In this document: one piece after another, positions 10,075-22,501 of the stretch
Layout of the letters: every line of letters begins with the position of its first letter
Position numbering within the stretch: the first letter of the stretch is position 1
From: Warburgia ugandensis
Lineage: Eukaryota; Streptophyta; Magnoliopsida; Canellales; Canellaceae
NCBI GenBank assembly: GCA_035236585.1
Contig: CP141136.1
Location: 30,588,949 to 30,652,948, forward strand
Reading direction: 5' to 3'
Length of the DNA stretch: 64,000 nt
Translations under genes and position numbers: made by a program
Notes under the pieces: model-generated
Told to the model about the DNA's origin: nothing
What the model saw: the letters and a program-made list of their open reading frames with translations, nothing else
Databases searched by the model: none

Positions 10075-11756
10075 ATATGCATCAATAATGTTTTGAGTTG
10101 TCCATCTTGTGGGAGGAACTGACTTTTGGTCGTGAATATAAGGATACATAGTTATGTGAAGAGTGCAGATTTCCCATAGCTTACTCTATGTTTCATGTAC
10201 CCTTTAAGTAGTTTGTCATTGTTTTAATCAAATATACTCCCCGTAATTTCTTTGCACTAATTCTGTGAAATTGTCGCAAATTGATAATTGGTTTCAACAA
10301 ACGTGTCATCATAAACTTTTTAAACCTTTTTTCTCAAGACATGACAATTTAAACTGATATTTAATTTTCATAAAGATAGGATTGCTCGCCACATGAAACG
10401 TATTATAAGAAAATACATGGACTAAGTGATCTAGAACTTTGTCCCAAAGAGCAGAATCTTCCGTCCACTAACCTGGATGGGTATCATAGAATAAAAATTC
10501 ACATGTTTTTTCTTTTGAACGGAAAAGTTTCACATTTTTAAAACCATGCATAAAGCTTTATCTCATAAATGTCATTTGCATATGTTGCTATCGAATAGCT
10601 TCACAAGCTGTTCAGTTGAATGGCCTCCACCTCATTGCAGGAACCTTATAGATATTAGAATCTAAAAAGAAAGGAAAAACACATAAAACAAGTGAAGCAA
10701 CTAGATTACTAGATGTTTGCTTTAGTAGAGAACTATAGACTGTTAACTAGATTTACATATAAAATTCTGGGACACTATTTTTGTACAATCTACAACAAGT
10801 CATGCTAGTTTATTATATATAGTGAAAGAAAAAGGGAAAATGTGAAAGGAAAAAAGATCAATGAAAAAGTAGAAACAAGTTCCTTGAAATACATGCTATC
10901 TTAGAATGGACAAGAAATCATTCTAGTCTATTACATATAGTGAAAGAAAAATGAAAATGAAAAAAAGATCAGTAACAAAAGCAGGAGGTTTGTATACACA
11001 CATGCTACCATACATAGGCCCCAAGAATGTCTTATCAATGCATTCAACACATTCAAGACATAAAAAGAAAAGGGAAAACAAATAAATGGTGGTGTATCAC
11101 AATGACAATGATGCATCTATGAATTTTCAGTATTTCATTTTTAATCATTGTAGTTGGCTAGCTTTTGAAAAGATATGAATAATTAGAGAAAATTTATGAA
11201 GTAGAGAAAATAAATATAAAAGAAGGTTAGTAAGGTTTCTCATGTGTAAGTGTTAAATGACACCTAGCAGGAGAAGCCACTCATGAGTGTGTAAAGGAAT
11301 AGAAGCTATCTCTGAAGCCATTTTTTGAGAGATCTAAGATGTTCATCATGTTCGTCATAGAAAAATTAGGTAACCCACGAGAATCAATGCATTTAGATGA
11401 TCCTAGCCGCTTGTTTTGTGCCATTGAAAAATTAACAAAAATTAATGGTTATGATTTTTTGACCTAAACAAACGTCATCTAAAAGCATCCAATGGGCATG
11501 AAATTTTATCTTTAGACTATCTAAGCCATTTCAAACATGATGAATGGGTTAGATCTACAAAAATTATTACCATGGATGAAAAAGATAGCATCTACTTCTT
11601 CTAACGTCCATGAGAATCTACTTCTATTGGGACTCACGTTAAATATATACCTTGAGAATAACCATGTCTTTAATGACTAACTGTAATTTCCCGACAAAAG
11701 CCAAAGAGAAAAAGAAAAATGTAAAATAATAGAATTGCAAGATGTACTATATTACT
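10075..11756. other. Intron sequence; no gene, one ~120-bp duplication
   Basis: AT-rich. A segment with CTAGTTTATTATATATAGTG, then AAAGAAAAA and AAAAAGATCA, at 10806-10865 recurs at 10924-10975, so the spacing is about 120 bp. No coding frame or element ends were recognised elsewhere in the stretch. Confidence 0.55.
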
Positions 11757-11802
11757 ATGGGTGTAAATGGTCCAGTTTGGTTTGGGTACAGGAAAATGGA
11801 CC

Positions 11803-14359
11803 ATTTTGCTTTGGCATATAATCTAACTGTAACAAATGCATCCTTTAAGAAGAATAATGAACACCTAGTAACCCTTAAAAGTGGATAATATAAAAGCCAA
11901 ATAGGCCTTTTTTTTAACTTAAGGAATACTAAAATATCAATTTGTAAGAATTGTAAGGTGATACCCGATGAGAGTTTAACCATACAACATAGATTGATGG
12001 TTATGAATATTTACATTAAGAGATATCAAAAAGGAAATGAACTTAATAGGTATCCAAAAACTAAGTGGTGGAACTCAAATGAAAAGAAGATAACATCGTT
12101 CACAAATAGTTGATGCTAGAAGGAACATGGAACAATGAAACAAATGTAAATATCATGTGGACTAATATGGCCTTGTCCATTAGGAAAGTGCAAAAGATGT
12201 TCTAGGAGTATTTAAAGGTAAAAGGCAACCAGTAAAGGAAACTTGGTGGTGGAGTGGAAAAGTGAAAACAAGTGTGCTTTAAAGTATGGTAGAGGACTAG
12301 AAATAATGAAACTTTGACCACTAGAAGGATGCTAAAACATTTGCTAAAAGAGCAGTAAGTGAGCCTAAACTCAAGGGATATGATGATCTTTAATAGATAG
12401 GGTCAAGAGAAGGTGAGAGAGATGTGTTCAAACTTGCAAGAAGACTAGAAAAGAAGAATAAGGACTTAGACCATGTTAAATGTAATAAAAGTGATGAGCA
12501 AAGGGTACTAGTCAAAGATGACAAGATCAATCAAAGGTGGGAAAGTTAGTTCCAAAAATTGCTAAATGACAATTATCTTAAGAAAACAGAGATTGAAAGA
12601 ACTATAAACCCAAATAATGCTAGACTACATAGATACCACCATAGGATTAGGACACTTGAAGTGAAAGAGGCCCCGAAAAAGATGAAATCAAGAACGGCCC
12701 TAGGGCGCAATGATATACCTAAAGATGTTGGGAAGAAGATGGGAGGCACTGGGGTAGTTTGGTTGACAAAGTTTTCTAACAAGATTGTAAAATAGAAGAT
12801 AATGCTAGATGAATGGAGGAAAAGGTCCATCATACCAATTTATAAGAAGAAAGGAGACATATAGGGTTGCACTAATTATTGTGGGATCAAACTTATAACC
12901 AAACATGAAACTTTAGGTAAGAGTGATTGAGAAGAAGCTACGACATGAGACGAGTATATTGAAAAACCAATTTGGTTTCATGCCTGAAAGGTCTACCATC
13001 TTACTTAGACAATTGATAGGAAAATAGGGGGAGAGGAGGAAGGACCTGTAGATTATCTTTAGTTACTTAAAAAATGCTTATGATAGGGTCCTTAAAGAGT
13101 GAATATGGTGGTCATTGGGCAAAAAAAGGGTTTATGGGGCTATATTGACATCATTAAGGATATGTATGAGGGAGCAGTAACAAATCTTAGGATGACTAGG
13201 GGAGAGACTAATGATTTCCCTATTACTATAGGATTGCATCAAGGATTGGCATTGAGCATGTACCTTTTCGTGCTAGTTATGGATGACCTAACAAAATAGT
13301 TGCATGAAGAGATTCCATGGAGCATGTTATTTGTAGATGATACAGTTTTGATTGATAAGGCAAGTGAAGGTGTAAGCACAAAGCTAGAGTTGTAGAGAGA
13401 TGCAATAGAGTCTAAAGGATTTAAAATTAGCCAAACTAAGACAGAGTATATGGACATGTCCAATAAAGAACGAAAACAACACTTGTTAGGAGTGAGTTGA
13501 TTCAAGTCGAAGGATCTAAAATGACAAGGGAAGGCCAAAAGGATGTGGTTAGAAGTGTTGATTTTCTTTTCTTTTTTAACTCTTGGAATTAATGAAATAA
13601 TGGCACTTGATAGAGGTGGATGGAGGAACGCAAGTCATGTAGCCGACCCCTAATAGAGATAAGGCTATTATAGTGATGAAGACAAAGTATATGGAATGCA
13701 ATTTTAGCAAGGAGAGTGGGAGGGAAACACCAATAAAGATTGATAACCAATAAGTCTCTAAAAAATACCACTTTAGATAATTGGGATCGATAATAATGAG
13801 AGTAGAGAGATTAAAAGGGATGTAACCCAGAGAATCTCATTGGGTTGGAACAAATGAAGATGTGCCTTTGGAGTTTTGTATGATTAGTCAGTGTCACTCA
13901 AACTGAAAGGAAAATTCTATACGATAGCTATAAGGCCAGCTATGCTCTATGGATTAAAGTGATGGGCAGTTAAGGAACAACTCGTACAAAGGATGAATGT
14001 AGACGAAATGAGGATGTTGAGATGGATAAGTTCCAAGACAAGAAAAGATAGAATTAGAAATGAAAACATTGGAAAAAACTTAAGAGTAACATTAATAGGT
14101 AACAAGATGAGGAAGGATACACTTAGATGGATTGGACATGTCCAACGGAAACCAAAAATGACACCGATTAGGAGTTAGTCAATCTAAGTTGAAAGTTGTA
14201 AAAGGGCAAGGGAAATGCCCAAAAGCATGTGGATAAAAGTAATGAGAAAAGATTTAAAACTTTTAGATTAAATGAAGCTTATGACACTTGATAGAGGGGA
14301 ATGAATGAACAAGATTCGTGTAGCCGACCTTAATCAGTATAGGGCTTTGATGATGATGA
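11803..14359 (+). mobile_element. RTE-clade LINE, copy C (5' truncated, very degenerate)
   Basis: Same family as copies A and B but on the plus strand. It starts within the linker after the endonuclease (segment matching TTTTGCATTGTCATATAACC of copy A) and ends at a short (TGA)n tail near 14349-14359. Recognisable blocks: GTGVVWLTKFSNKIV (near 12750), a YDRVLKE-like block (near 13080), IDIIKDMYEGAVTN with GLHQGLALSMYLFVLVMDDL (13141-13299), FVDD (near 13330), and RMLRWISSKTRKDRIRN (13993-14178). Many stops and indels; it looks older than A, B and D. It is interrupted by another LINE fragment at 13455-13679. Confidence 0.88.
13455..13679 (+). mobile_element. RTE LINE 3' fragment nested in copy C
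   Basis: A 225-bp piece equal to the last part of the LINE (from CATGTCCAA, corresponding to the GHVQRRP block, to GTAGCCGACCCCTAATAGAG and a short TGATGA tail), inserted in the same orientation inside copy C. It is flanked by a 16-bp direct repeat, AGACAGAGTATATGGA (13439-13454) and AGACAAAGTATATGGA (13680-13695). Copy C sequence resumes after it with ATGCAATTTTAGCAAGGAG. It contains a small extra T-rich stretch near 13560-13580. Confidence 0.88.
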
Positions 14360-14449
14360 AAACACAATGGAGAAAAATAAGAAGATAGACAACTTAAAAT
14401 GTTGAATATTCAGGCTATGTATTAGTTTTGTCTATTTGGGGATCCTAGG

Positions 14450-14559
<110 letters not shown>

Positions 14560-14781
14560 ATGGTTTCTTCTTCTTTTTTTGGGGGATGTTTGGGGGAGGA
14601 GGTGGGTGGTTTATATATTTCTTTATTTTCTCATGCCAATGTGAGGTTAGATTATTTTTAAGGATAAACCACAATGGGACATTTGTAAATAATCTTAAAA
14701 TAGGCGTCAAAAATAGAATGAAATACAATAAAATGTAAGGAAAACTAAACCTATTTATTTAGAAAAAAAACATTTTAGTTT

Positions 14782-15379
14782 TGTGAAGCCCTGGGCCGAT
14801 GAGGGCGGGTCAAGAGAAGGCTGGCAGGCATCTAGGCTGGGGTGAGGCATAGAGAGTTAGTCCCACATTACCTGGGGAGAGGAAACTAAGCTATTTATAA
14901 GAGTTCAGGAAAATGTAATGGTCACAACGCGTTTTCCCTAGGAAACTAGGGAAGAACAAAATCGTGAGAGGTGTATGGGCGCCCCAAAGTGGACAATATT
15001 GTGATTATTGGAACCCTGGGGTGTAACAAATGGTATCAGAGCCAGTTCCCCTCGTGGTGTGGTGGCTAGCCGCACGCGGGCGCCTAGTCGTGGCTATCAC
15101 TCGGGGACGTGTGTTCCCTAAGGGGGGCAAGATGTGAAGCCCTGAGCCGATGAGGCCGGGCCAAGAGAAGGCTGGCAGGCTTCTAGGTTGGGGTGAGGGA
15201 CAAAGAGTTAGTCCCACATTGCTTGGGGAGAGGAAACTGGGCTATTTATTAGAGTTCAAGAAACTCTAACGGTCACAACACGTTTTCCCTAAGAAACTAG
15301 GGAAGAACAAAACCGTGAGAGGTGTATGGGCGCCCCAAAGCGGACAATATTATGACTATTGGAACCTTGGGGTGTTACA
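14782..15379 (+). mobile_element. TRIM: short non-autonomous LTR retrotransposon (structurally whole)
   Basis: Two 247-bp direct LTRs (14782-15028 and 15133-15379), both TGTGAAGCCC...ACA, flank a 104-bp interior. The interior has a primer-binding site TGGTATCAGAGCC (15031-15043, complementary to the 3' end of initiator tRNA-Met) and a polypurine tract AAGGGGGGCAAGA (15120-15132). A perfect 5-bp target-site duplication AGTTT flanks the element (14777-14781, 15380-15384). There is no coding capacity, as expected of TRIMs, which depend on enzymes from other elements. By eye the LTRs differ at about 25 of 247 positions (about 90% identity), so the insertion is not recent, probably a few million years old. 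Confidence 0.95.
14860..14899 (+). promoter_or_regulatory. snRNA-type USE plus TATA in TRIM LTR 1
   Basis: GTCCCACATTA (14860-14870) resembles the plant snRNA upstream sequence element RTCCCACATCG. After 23 bases comes TTTATA (14894-14899). The second LTR has GTCCCACATTG at 15211-15221 and TTTATT at 15245, also 23 bases apart. In plant U6 genes, read by RNA polymerase III, the gap is about 23-26 bases; in Pol II snRNA genes it is about ten longer. Promoter activity is inferred, not shown. Confidence 0.6.
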
Positions 15380-15687
15380 AGTTTAAAGTAAATTACTATT
15401 TTACCCTTATATAAGCTTTAGTCTAAAATGAAATTATATGGTTATTTTAGTTTGATAATTTATATTTCTTCGGTTCTAGTCCAAATATTTTAGCATGCAA
15501 TAGGAAGTGGACCGATATAATACGGTTCTTTGAAATGGGAGCCAATACCAAATCATTAGTTCCAACTGAAGAACCAGTTGCTAGTTTTTCAGTTCAGTTT
15601 TTGTTAGTTCTTTGGTTCTAGAAAAAGTAAAACCATTTACACCCCATAAATATATAGATGCATAGATCTGATTCCACAGACAACAAA

Positions 15688-16739
15688 CAATATAGTTGCA
15701 GGTGCAAGGTGCACCCAAGCGCAAGGGGTACGACTTGCGCCTAGAGGGACTAGGCATGCCTAGTTGCACGACTAGGTGTCAAGGTGCAAAATTAAATATT
15801 TTAAATTTTTAAAAAAGAGAAAAATTCAAAATAAATCCCAAAAATTACAAAAAAATCTAAAAGAAAAGAAAAGAAAACATAGAAATATAAAGATATAAAT
15901 AAATACTAAGTAATAAATCAACATGTCAACAGAAAGAAAAAACATCAAAAGATTCTTTAATAAATTATTTTTAGCATTCTTATGGTGACAGTTCCACATT
16001 TGCTACAAAAACCAAAAAAATATGTATGTAAAATTGCATTGTTTTTCATTGTTTTTAGTGAAAAATGATGAAAAATAAAAGACATTAACAAAAATTGTCA
16101 ATGGAGTTCATGGGTTAGTTGTTTTTAGCATTATAATGGTAAGAATATAGATATTTGCTTTAAAAAAAACCAAAAAATACAAATTACTGATGTATTTTAT
16201 ATTTTCAGTAAAAAAATACAAAAAACCACAAAAACATTGCATAATACACTAAATCAATGAAAATAGATGGAAAGAATGAAATGAAGTTTTCATTTTTTGC
16301 TTTAGAGTGTAGATATGTTGAGATTTTAAAGAAAAATGAAGCATTACACATGAAAGTTGAAAAAATGGTATTTTTTAAGAAAAACTAAAAAATAAAAAAG
16401 TAAACAAATAAAAGTTAGAATCTTACCTCAATCACTTGAAATGGGCTTCAATCAACAATGGACGATCACTCGTTCAGTACTCTCACAAGAAGGAAGCAGT
16501 TGAATGGGGAAGAAGAAGAGGAAAATATATTTAAAAAAAGAAAGAAAGAAAGAAGAAGGTTGGGCTTTATTTCACTTATGTTGTGCCTGGAATTGGGGGC
16601 GCACAGGTGCAAGGCACAACCAGGCATGCAGCTAGTTAGACTAGTCACAGTGCAACTTATGTCGCTTGCACCTACCTAGACTCGGGTCACAAGCCAGTGC
16701 CTTTTTGTGCGTAGCGACTAGTCCCACCTTCGACTACAT
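15688..16739. mobile_element. Probable non-autonomous DNA transposon
   Basis: A 1.05-kb insert flanked by a perfect 10-bp direct repeat AGACAACAAA (15678-15687 and 16740-16749). The ends are weakly inverted: TATAGTTGCAGGTGC at 15691 against TGTAGTCGAAGGTGG read inwards from 16738 (11 of 15). GC-rich subterminal zones with GGTGCAAGG, GCATGCCTAG/GCATGCCTGG and GACTAG motifs at both ends enclose an A-rich core without a coding frame. Size of duplication and GC-rich ends suggest a Mutator-like or hAT-like derivative; the superfamily is not settled. Confidence 0.6.
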
Positions 16740-17637
16740 AGACAACAAATAAGCTAAGTCATCCTACCATTTGAAAAAAATGAAAACAAGTTTGATTATG
16801 GTTCATGCACAATTCTGGTGGAAGGTATGCCAAGTGTAGATCTATTTTCATTTGGCAGTGAAGACCATGTTAGTTGGAAACAAAATCCCAAAAGATTATG
16901 TATTTGTCTCCAAGAATAGAAATGCCCCGAAGAGAGGGTTCATTGAGGATTAACTCTTCTAAAGATCTGAAGGGCCTTGTGATCTCAGTATAAAAACTTT
17001 GACAGCTTTGTAGTGGATAACATGAGCGAAGAATGGGATTCTAGGAACCTGATTGCCATCATTTTCTCCTTGTATAGGACTAATATGCATGCAGCATGTG
17101 GCACATGTCCATGTGTCAGTCAGTGTTGCATTATATGCATGTTATGTTCATATGTATACTTTTCGAACAATAGGAGCGAATCTGAATGATGAGTGCTGCT
17201 TATGCGAACTCATTTTAGATATGTCATATTCTATTCCGCAAACTTGCTGAGTGTATATCAGAAGTGATCTTTTGTACTATGTGATTTAATTATTCGTTCT
17301 TTTCCTAATATTTATGTACCATTATTCCCCCCCACAGCTTATTGTGTCTTTGGCATGATTACTATTATCTTTCAAAATAGCCGCCTGTATCATGAGTCGA
17401 TTGACCAGATGATCAGAATGTATATTATTCTTTGAAGTTGGATATGGTACCATATGTTCTTACTGGTAAATTTGTTTTATTTATGTGTTTGTTGCAGTCA
17501 GATTGTCTTAGAACTGGTGGACTTTTGTTTTGGATGGTTTATGCTTGACAAGCAACAGAAGCACCTCCTTGCATGGATAACACTTAAGCAACACTAGCCC
17601 TTTGAAGTAAGATGATTTTTCATGTTTCTTTCATTAG

Positions 17638-18208
17638 GAATTCCCAGAGAGACTGCTTTTGACGTATAAACCAGAAGAAGATGTGTCCACATCTGAGGAT
17701 ATGAAACCACCTATGGAGGATGTAAAACCAGCATTGGAGGAGCCAAAGCCAGTGCCCTCTAGCATAGAGGCTGCTTCTCCTTCTTTTAACATGGATTCTG
17801 AAGATTTACTCATGAATGTAATCTGCACATTGTGGTATTATACCTTACCAATTTTCTGTTGCCTAATTTTATGTCATCTTTATTTTATAGGGATTAAATA
17901 CCATAAATTCGAATGGAACAGCAACAGAGGAAAGCAATGCATTGGCACTATCTATTGTTCCATCTAGTAAGAGATGCATCAGCAGTTCCTTTATTTGATT
18001 CCTTCCAGTTTTTTCGTCATTACTATAGACGGCAGGCTTATCATTTATTTCTTTTATAAGGAAATAATTTATCCATATGTCTTTAGTAGATTCAACTGCA
18101 TCATATGACCCTGGTGTAGATAAAGCAAAAGGACTGGATACTTCTGGATGGGAACTTGCACTGGTGACTACTTCCAGCAACAATAACCCTGTTAATGAAA
18201 GGCAATTG
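17638..18208 (+). CDS. Clathrin-assembly gene, exon cluster 2 (linker and clathrin-box region)
   Basis: Exon 17638-17817 reads EFPERLLLTYKPEEDVSTSE, then an acidic Pro-rich run (KPPMEDVKPALEEPKPVPS) and a DSEDLLMN motif. Exon 17891-17966 reads GLNTINSNGTATEESNALAL followed by SIVPS. Exon 18087-18208 reads DSTASYDPGVDKAKGLDTSG, then WELALVTTSSNNNPVNERQL. The DLLGLN-like, ESNALALAI and GWELALVT blocks are signatures of plant PICALM-type proteins. Borders are GT-AG (17818 gtaatc; acceptor at 17889; 17967 gtaaga; acceptor at 18085), and the phases join correctly. Past NERQL the expected GT donor is missing. Confidence 0.88.
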
Positions 18209-19319
18209 CTTGGTTCTCTACCCTTCCACTTTATAATTTTATTTTATCACCGTCCTGTTCTTGTTCCAGTGCTTGGCCTGGTGCCAATTTAAATAAATGA
18301 GGGAAAAAAAATAATACAGCTTTTTCATTTGTTTTTCTTTTCCCCTTGGATGCGGTATCATTGATACTAATCTCGGAAGAAAATTATATTTGAGTTGATC
18401 AAATTCAGAAAAATAAAAGCTGGCAATTATTGGTGCTCTTTATCTATATAATTATAGTTGGAGAAGTTCATGTAATGACACTATTACTTGCCAAAAAACT
18501 TGCACTTAGCAATAGTAAGCTGCGTATGTAAGTCAATTATTGAATGCACCAAGTCAATTTTAGTCATTTGAAAAATATTGATGAATAGTAACAAAAATCA
18601 TTGGAAATATTGGAGAAAATAAAATTGAATGGATGCTTCCTTTGTTACCAAAAGAAGAAAGGTTGATTGAAAAAGCAAGATGGGATAAGAAGAAATTCCC
18701 AAAAGCTAAAGAGGGATAAAAAGCTACAACTCAAGGAGATTTTCCAACCATCATAATAGAGAGACAACAGGTTTCCTGTTAAGATTATCTTACTAGAAAA
18801 CTAACACAATGATAAATTTCAAATTAAACTTTAAACAGGAAAGAAAGGTAAGAGGCTTGCTTGTACTTCCTTGTGTGTGGTTGCCCTTGATCTATTATTA
18901 AGAGTTGAGATCTGAGAGTCCCCTGTTTTGAGCAAAAGAATCAATATGATCAGTCCTGTTTGTTTCCCTTGATCGCCATTGTTTCGCATCGACAGGCGGC
19001 TGAACTTGTACGCTTGAATACTAGGATGCTGCTCTACAATGTAATTTGCAGTTTTTGCTGTGTTCACTTCCATTTAAAATCTGTCATTTGATTTATTTCC
19101 TCTAATTTTGCAGTGTTCGAAACATTTAGTGGTACTTATATGGAGCAGAAGCCTGCTTTAGCATCTTTACCCATCAACTATTTTGGTTTCTTCTGACATT
19201 GGGTAACAGTGATCTAATTTCACCTAGTGAATACTTTTCCCTTCAATTTTTTGGGGACTAAATTGACCATCTTGCAGCCAAGAACAAGTCAAGATTTTTT
19301 ATGTTTGGAAAACCAGCCA
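18209..19319. other. Intron sequence, no gene recognised
   Basis: AT-rich intron between exon NERQL and the last exon. The part from about 18850 may belong to the LTR of the remnant described next, because its end (AACCACACACAAGGAAG read on the minus strand) resembles the sequence just before the primer-binding site, but this is weak. Confidence 0.4.
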
Positions 19320-19663
19320 CAAGTATTCCCCCCTTAAATGTCCACCAAATTCTGGAACCTCAATCTTGAATCAACTCTCCAATGATCTAGTCTCATATGT
19401 AGTAGGTTATGATCATCATGGCGGTGCGACATGAAAAGGATTGGAAACAACTGTTGCACTTTTTTGGTCATTCTTATCGTCGTAATTCATGGCACACTGA
19501 CAGGAGGGTCCATTTGCACGAACTGTGCTATTGGTCAGGTCTTTCTTAGCTGCCACCAATAGTTGCTGACCTGATTTCTCCTTCATGTGGCATCTTGTGG
19601 ACACTAGACAAAAGCTCTCAATTGACCGAATTTACTCTGGAATAGGACTTGCTCTGATATCAA
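19320..19663 (-). mobile_element. LTR-retrotransposon interior remnant (PBS to PPT)
   Basis: On the minus strand TTGATATCAGAGC (19651-19663) resembles an initiator-tRNA-Met primer-binding site and AAGGGGGGAAT (19326-19335) a polypurine tract, followed by TGTGGCTGG as a possible LTR start. Only about 320 bp lie between them, with no pol sequence, so this would be a small non-autonomous or collapsed element. The LTRs could not be delimited by eye. A fossil of uncertain family. Confidence 0.45.
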
Positions 19664-22501
19664 TTTCTTCGGTTGTGTGATTGCTTGGTGATTGAACCAA
19701 CAACTGGTGATGATCTTTCCAAGGTAACAGAGGGTATAGCTAAATGATATTTTCTAGAAATGTCCATGTCTGGACTTGTTTGGTATTGGCTTAGACCATT
19801 GGGCAAAGGTTTTGGTTGTGAATGAGTGCATGAGCTTCCACTAAGGGAGTATTTCCGATCCAAATAGGGTTTTCACAGAGGTAGTGCAAGATAGTGTCCT
19901 GTGTTTTCTACTTGATGATGGCACTTGGGCACAATAAGCTTGTGAAATGTCGAAGGTGATGAAGACCATGCTTGGTATGGAAAGCAGAATGTGCATCATA
20001 CTGATTTTATGTTGACAACATGACCTCCAAATGTTTGTGGTATTTGAACTAAGGTAAACGCTTGTGATCAACAACAGCAAGGAGTATGCCAATTTGTGTG
20101 AATAGTGCCAGATTGCAACAGGACTGAAATAAGTTCATTTCATGAAGATGAATCCTCAGATTGGTGCCTCGGAAGAGGACTCCAGCCTGTGCTGATTGCC
20201 AATAGGATGTAGGACTGATGGGTTGGGTCGATTAGGGAAGAAACCTTGGCCAATGGGGGCATAATGGGGGTCAATTGATGAGAATCTGAGCCAATATTTG
20301 GGAATCCAATTACCTTCCTATGTAGAAAGTTTTGCCATCCCAACTTGTCTGGAGAGTCCTTGACTCAGTAGGTTCAGACTTCAGTATGGAACCTCAAACG
20401 TCAGATAAAATGGATGTAATCTTTTTTATTCTAAAATGTTCCAGGTTGGCTCTTATGCATTGACTCCACGAAAGTAGAGGCGAGTTTGAAGAAACTATTC
20501 CCAATTTCCCCCCATCAACTTGCTGCATGATCATGAGTGTATGTACACTAAGGCCCCTACGTCTTTTGTGTGGAAGCTTGGTTTCAAAAAAACCTCATGT
20601 AACAATCGCAATCTGCATGGCATAGTATACTTACTGAGCCTCATTTTTGAAGCGTTTGTAAAGAAATGAACATCTCAGGAAATGTGCCTTTAGGCTGAGA
20701 ATGGGGAAGTGTTCTTGTGCACTAGAGAAGACTTCAAGAAAATCATAATAGGAAAATGAGCTTAGAGGATTCCCATGATTTTTGTCATGTGACTGGTTAA
20801 GGGTAGTTCCTTTGGGAAATTTGTATTTTAGTTATATGCCAGCCCTCAGATTAGATTGGAATGGGAGCCTGAGATTGCTTCTGTTCAACAGGTAGGCACC
20901 AATTGAACCTCATCTAATAGAGAGTATGAACCTTTCAGGTGAGGTGGACCTCATCCTCTCTTTGCTACAAAAGTCTTGAAGTCTGGTTGAGCGGCAGAAG
21001 GGAATCCAAGTGATGTCTTGCTGGCAATATCCTTCCCAATGCACTTAATGGAAAGGGAGAGGTGGTGGGCACCTCTTACTAATATAGATGCTCATCTTTC
21101 TGCAGTTCATTAATTACGGGACTGTTGAGGCCATAAGCTGCCATATGAATACAATAAAAGAGCTTAGTTTCGGACTTCTTAAGACCTATAGGCGGTCCAT
21201 AAAAAACTCCTTTAAGTAATGGGACACACTCGTAGCTGTATCCAGCGTTTATGGCTTCTGCAGCAAAAAACTTATTTCAAGGAATGGCAAGATAAAAATG
21301 GTACTTCTGTGTTGTATACTTAATGTAAATTCTGTGTTTGAGGGAAAACTACATATCAATAAAAGTTCTACAAGCAGGGATTTGGGTTGTAAAGAGATAT
21401 GGGGGTGGGGGGGTTGGGATTTGGGTTGTAAAGATATAGGCTAGCTTATAAAACTAATACTGGGGGGGCGCAGTATTGTACCTTGAGAAGATGTCTTTAA
21501 AATGTTGATTTTTAGGCTTAATCCATGATTGAAGTGTTAAATTGGGTAGTAGGACTCCTAAAGCTTGAGTTTGTACTTGCCCACGGTGATAGGTTATGGA
21601 TGCAATGAATTGGGCCTTAGCTATTTGGGTAACTAGTGGGCCTTAACAAGTTTCTATGACATATGTTTCTTGTGTATAAAATTCAAGTTTCTTTTTGTTT
21701 TAAAAAGAGCACCACTGGCCGAGGCTTGTCTAATCCATTTACGTGATCTTGCCGGATTATCTATACCATATATGAAAGAAACTTCTGGGGTCAAGCACGA
21801 CTGAGGGGATATATATCGCTATATAATATAGAAATTTTTATACTATTGTTGAGAATTGAGGCATTGTGAAGTGTATTTTTGTTGGAAGTCGAAAATAGGT
21901 GAAAGGATAGTTTGAGAATAATATTTTGGGAATCGGTGAAAAGGTTTTTAAGGAATAATAAACTGCAGCGATTGGATCCATAAATATCAGTAGCCGAAAG
22001 GATGTCCAGAAAAAGAAAATTTGGTGGCATAACGGTAGTAGAAAAGTGACTTTTTACAAGTGGAATACCACCACTAAAAGTGACAAATCAATATATTCAG
22101 CTAATCTCATATTATCTCGCCGTTCTCTCTCTCCCCGCCCCCCCTACACACACTCACACCCATGCATTTGTACGCGTCCGCGAGTAGTTTTTTGCAAATT
22201 AAGTTTCATAATTGTATAAACCAGATTATATAAGCCTTGTCAATCGGGCGAATACTTGGCCTTGGTCAGAGGTCCCGAGTACCTACCACAGACGGTCTTT
22301 GCTTTTTACTTTATTAACAAGTGCTCTTGGGATACTTTTCTTGTACAAGTAATTTGATTGCCATAGATGTGCAATCTTTCGGCACGGGAATTGGCTGCTT
22401 CGTATTGTTATCATGCACCTTACGTTTCATCCTGTACAAATGGGAAGTATCTTTACTTGACATTGTTGTGACATGGAAGATAATAATGAATGTTTTGGCA
22501 G
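19664..22501. other. Intron sequence, no gene recognised
   Basis: No coding frame above background. A short G-rich tandem repeat occurs at about 21376-21433 (GGGATTTGGGTTGTAAAGA twice with GGGGGTGGGGGGG between). A T-rich acceptor-like stretch ends in TTTTGGCAG at 22501 and leads into the last exon. Confidence 0.45.

Noticed and set aside
14782-14830. Hammerhead ribozyme (retrozyme) in the TRIM LTR because of a CCGATGAG motif
   Set aside because: The core would need CTGATGA and a GAAA segment after a stem; only CCGATGAGG is present, and AAGAGA follows instead of GAAA.
14782-15379. Cassandra-type TRIM with a 5S rRNA-derived promoter
   Set aside because: No 5S A box or C box sequence was seen in the LTR; the promoter-like motif is of snRNA type instead.
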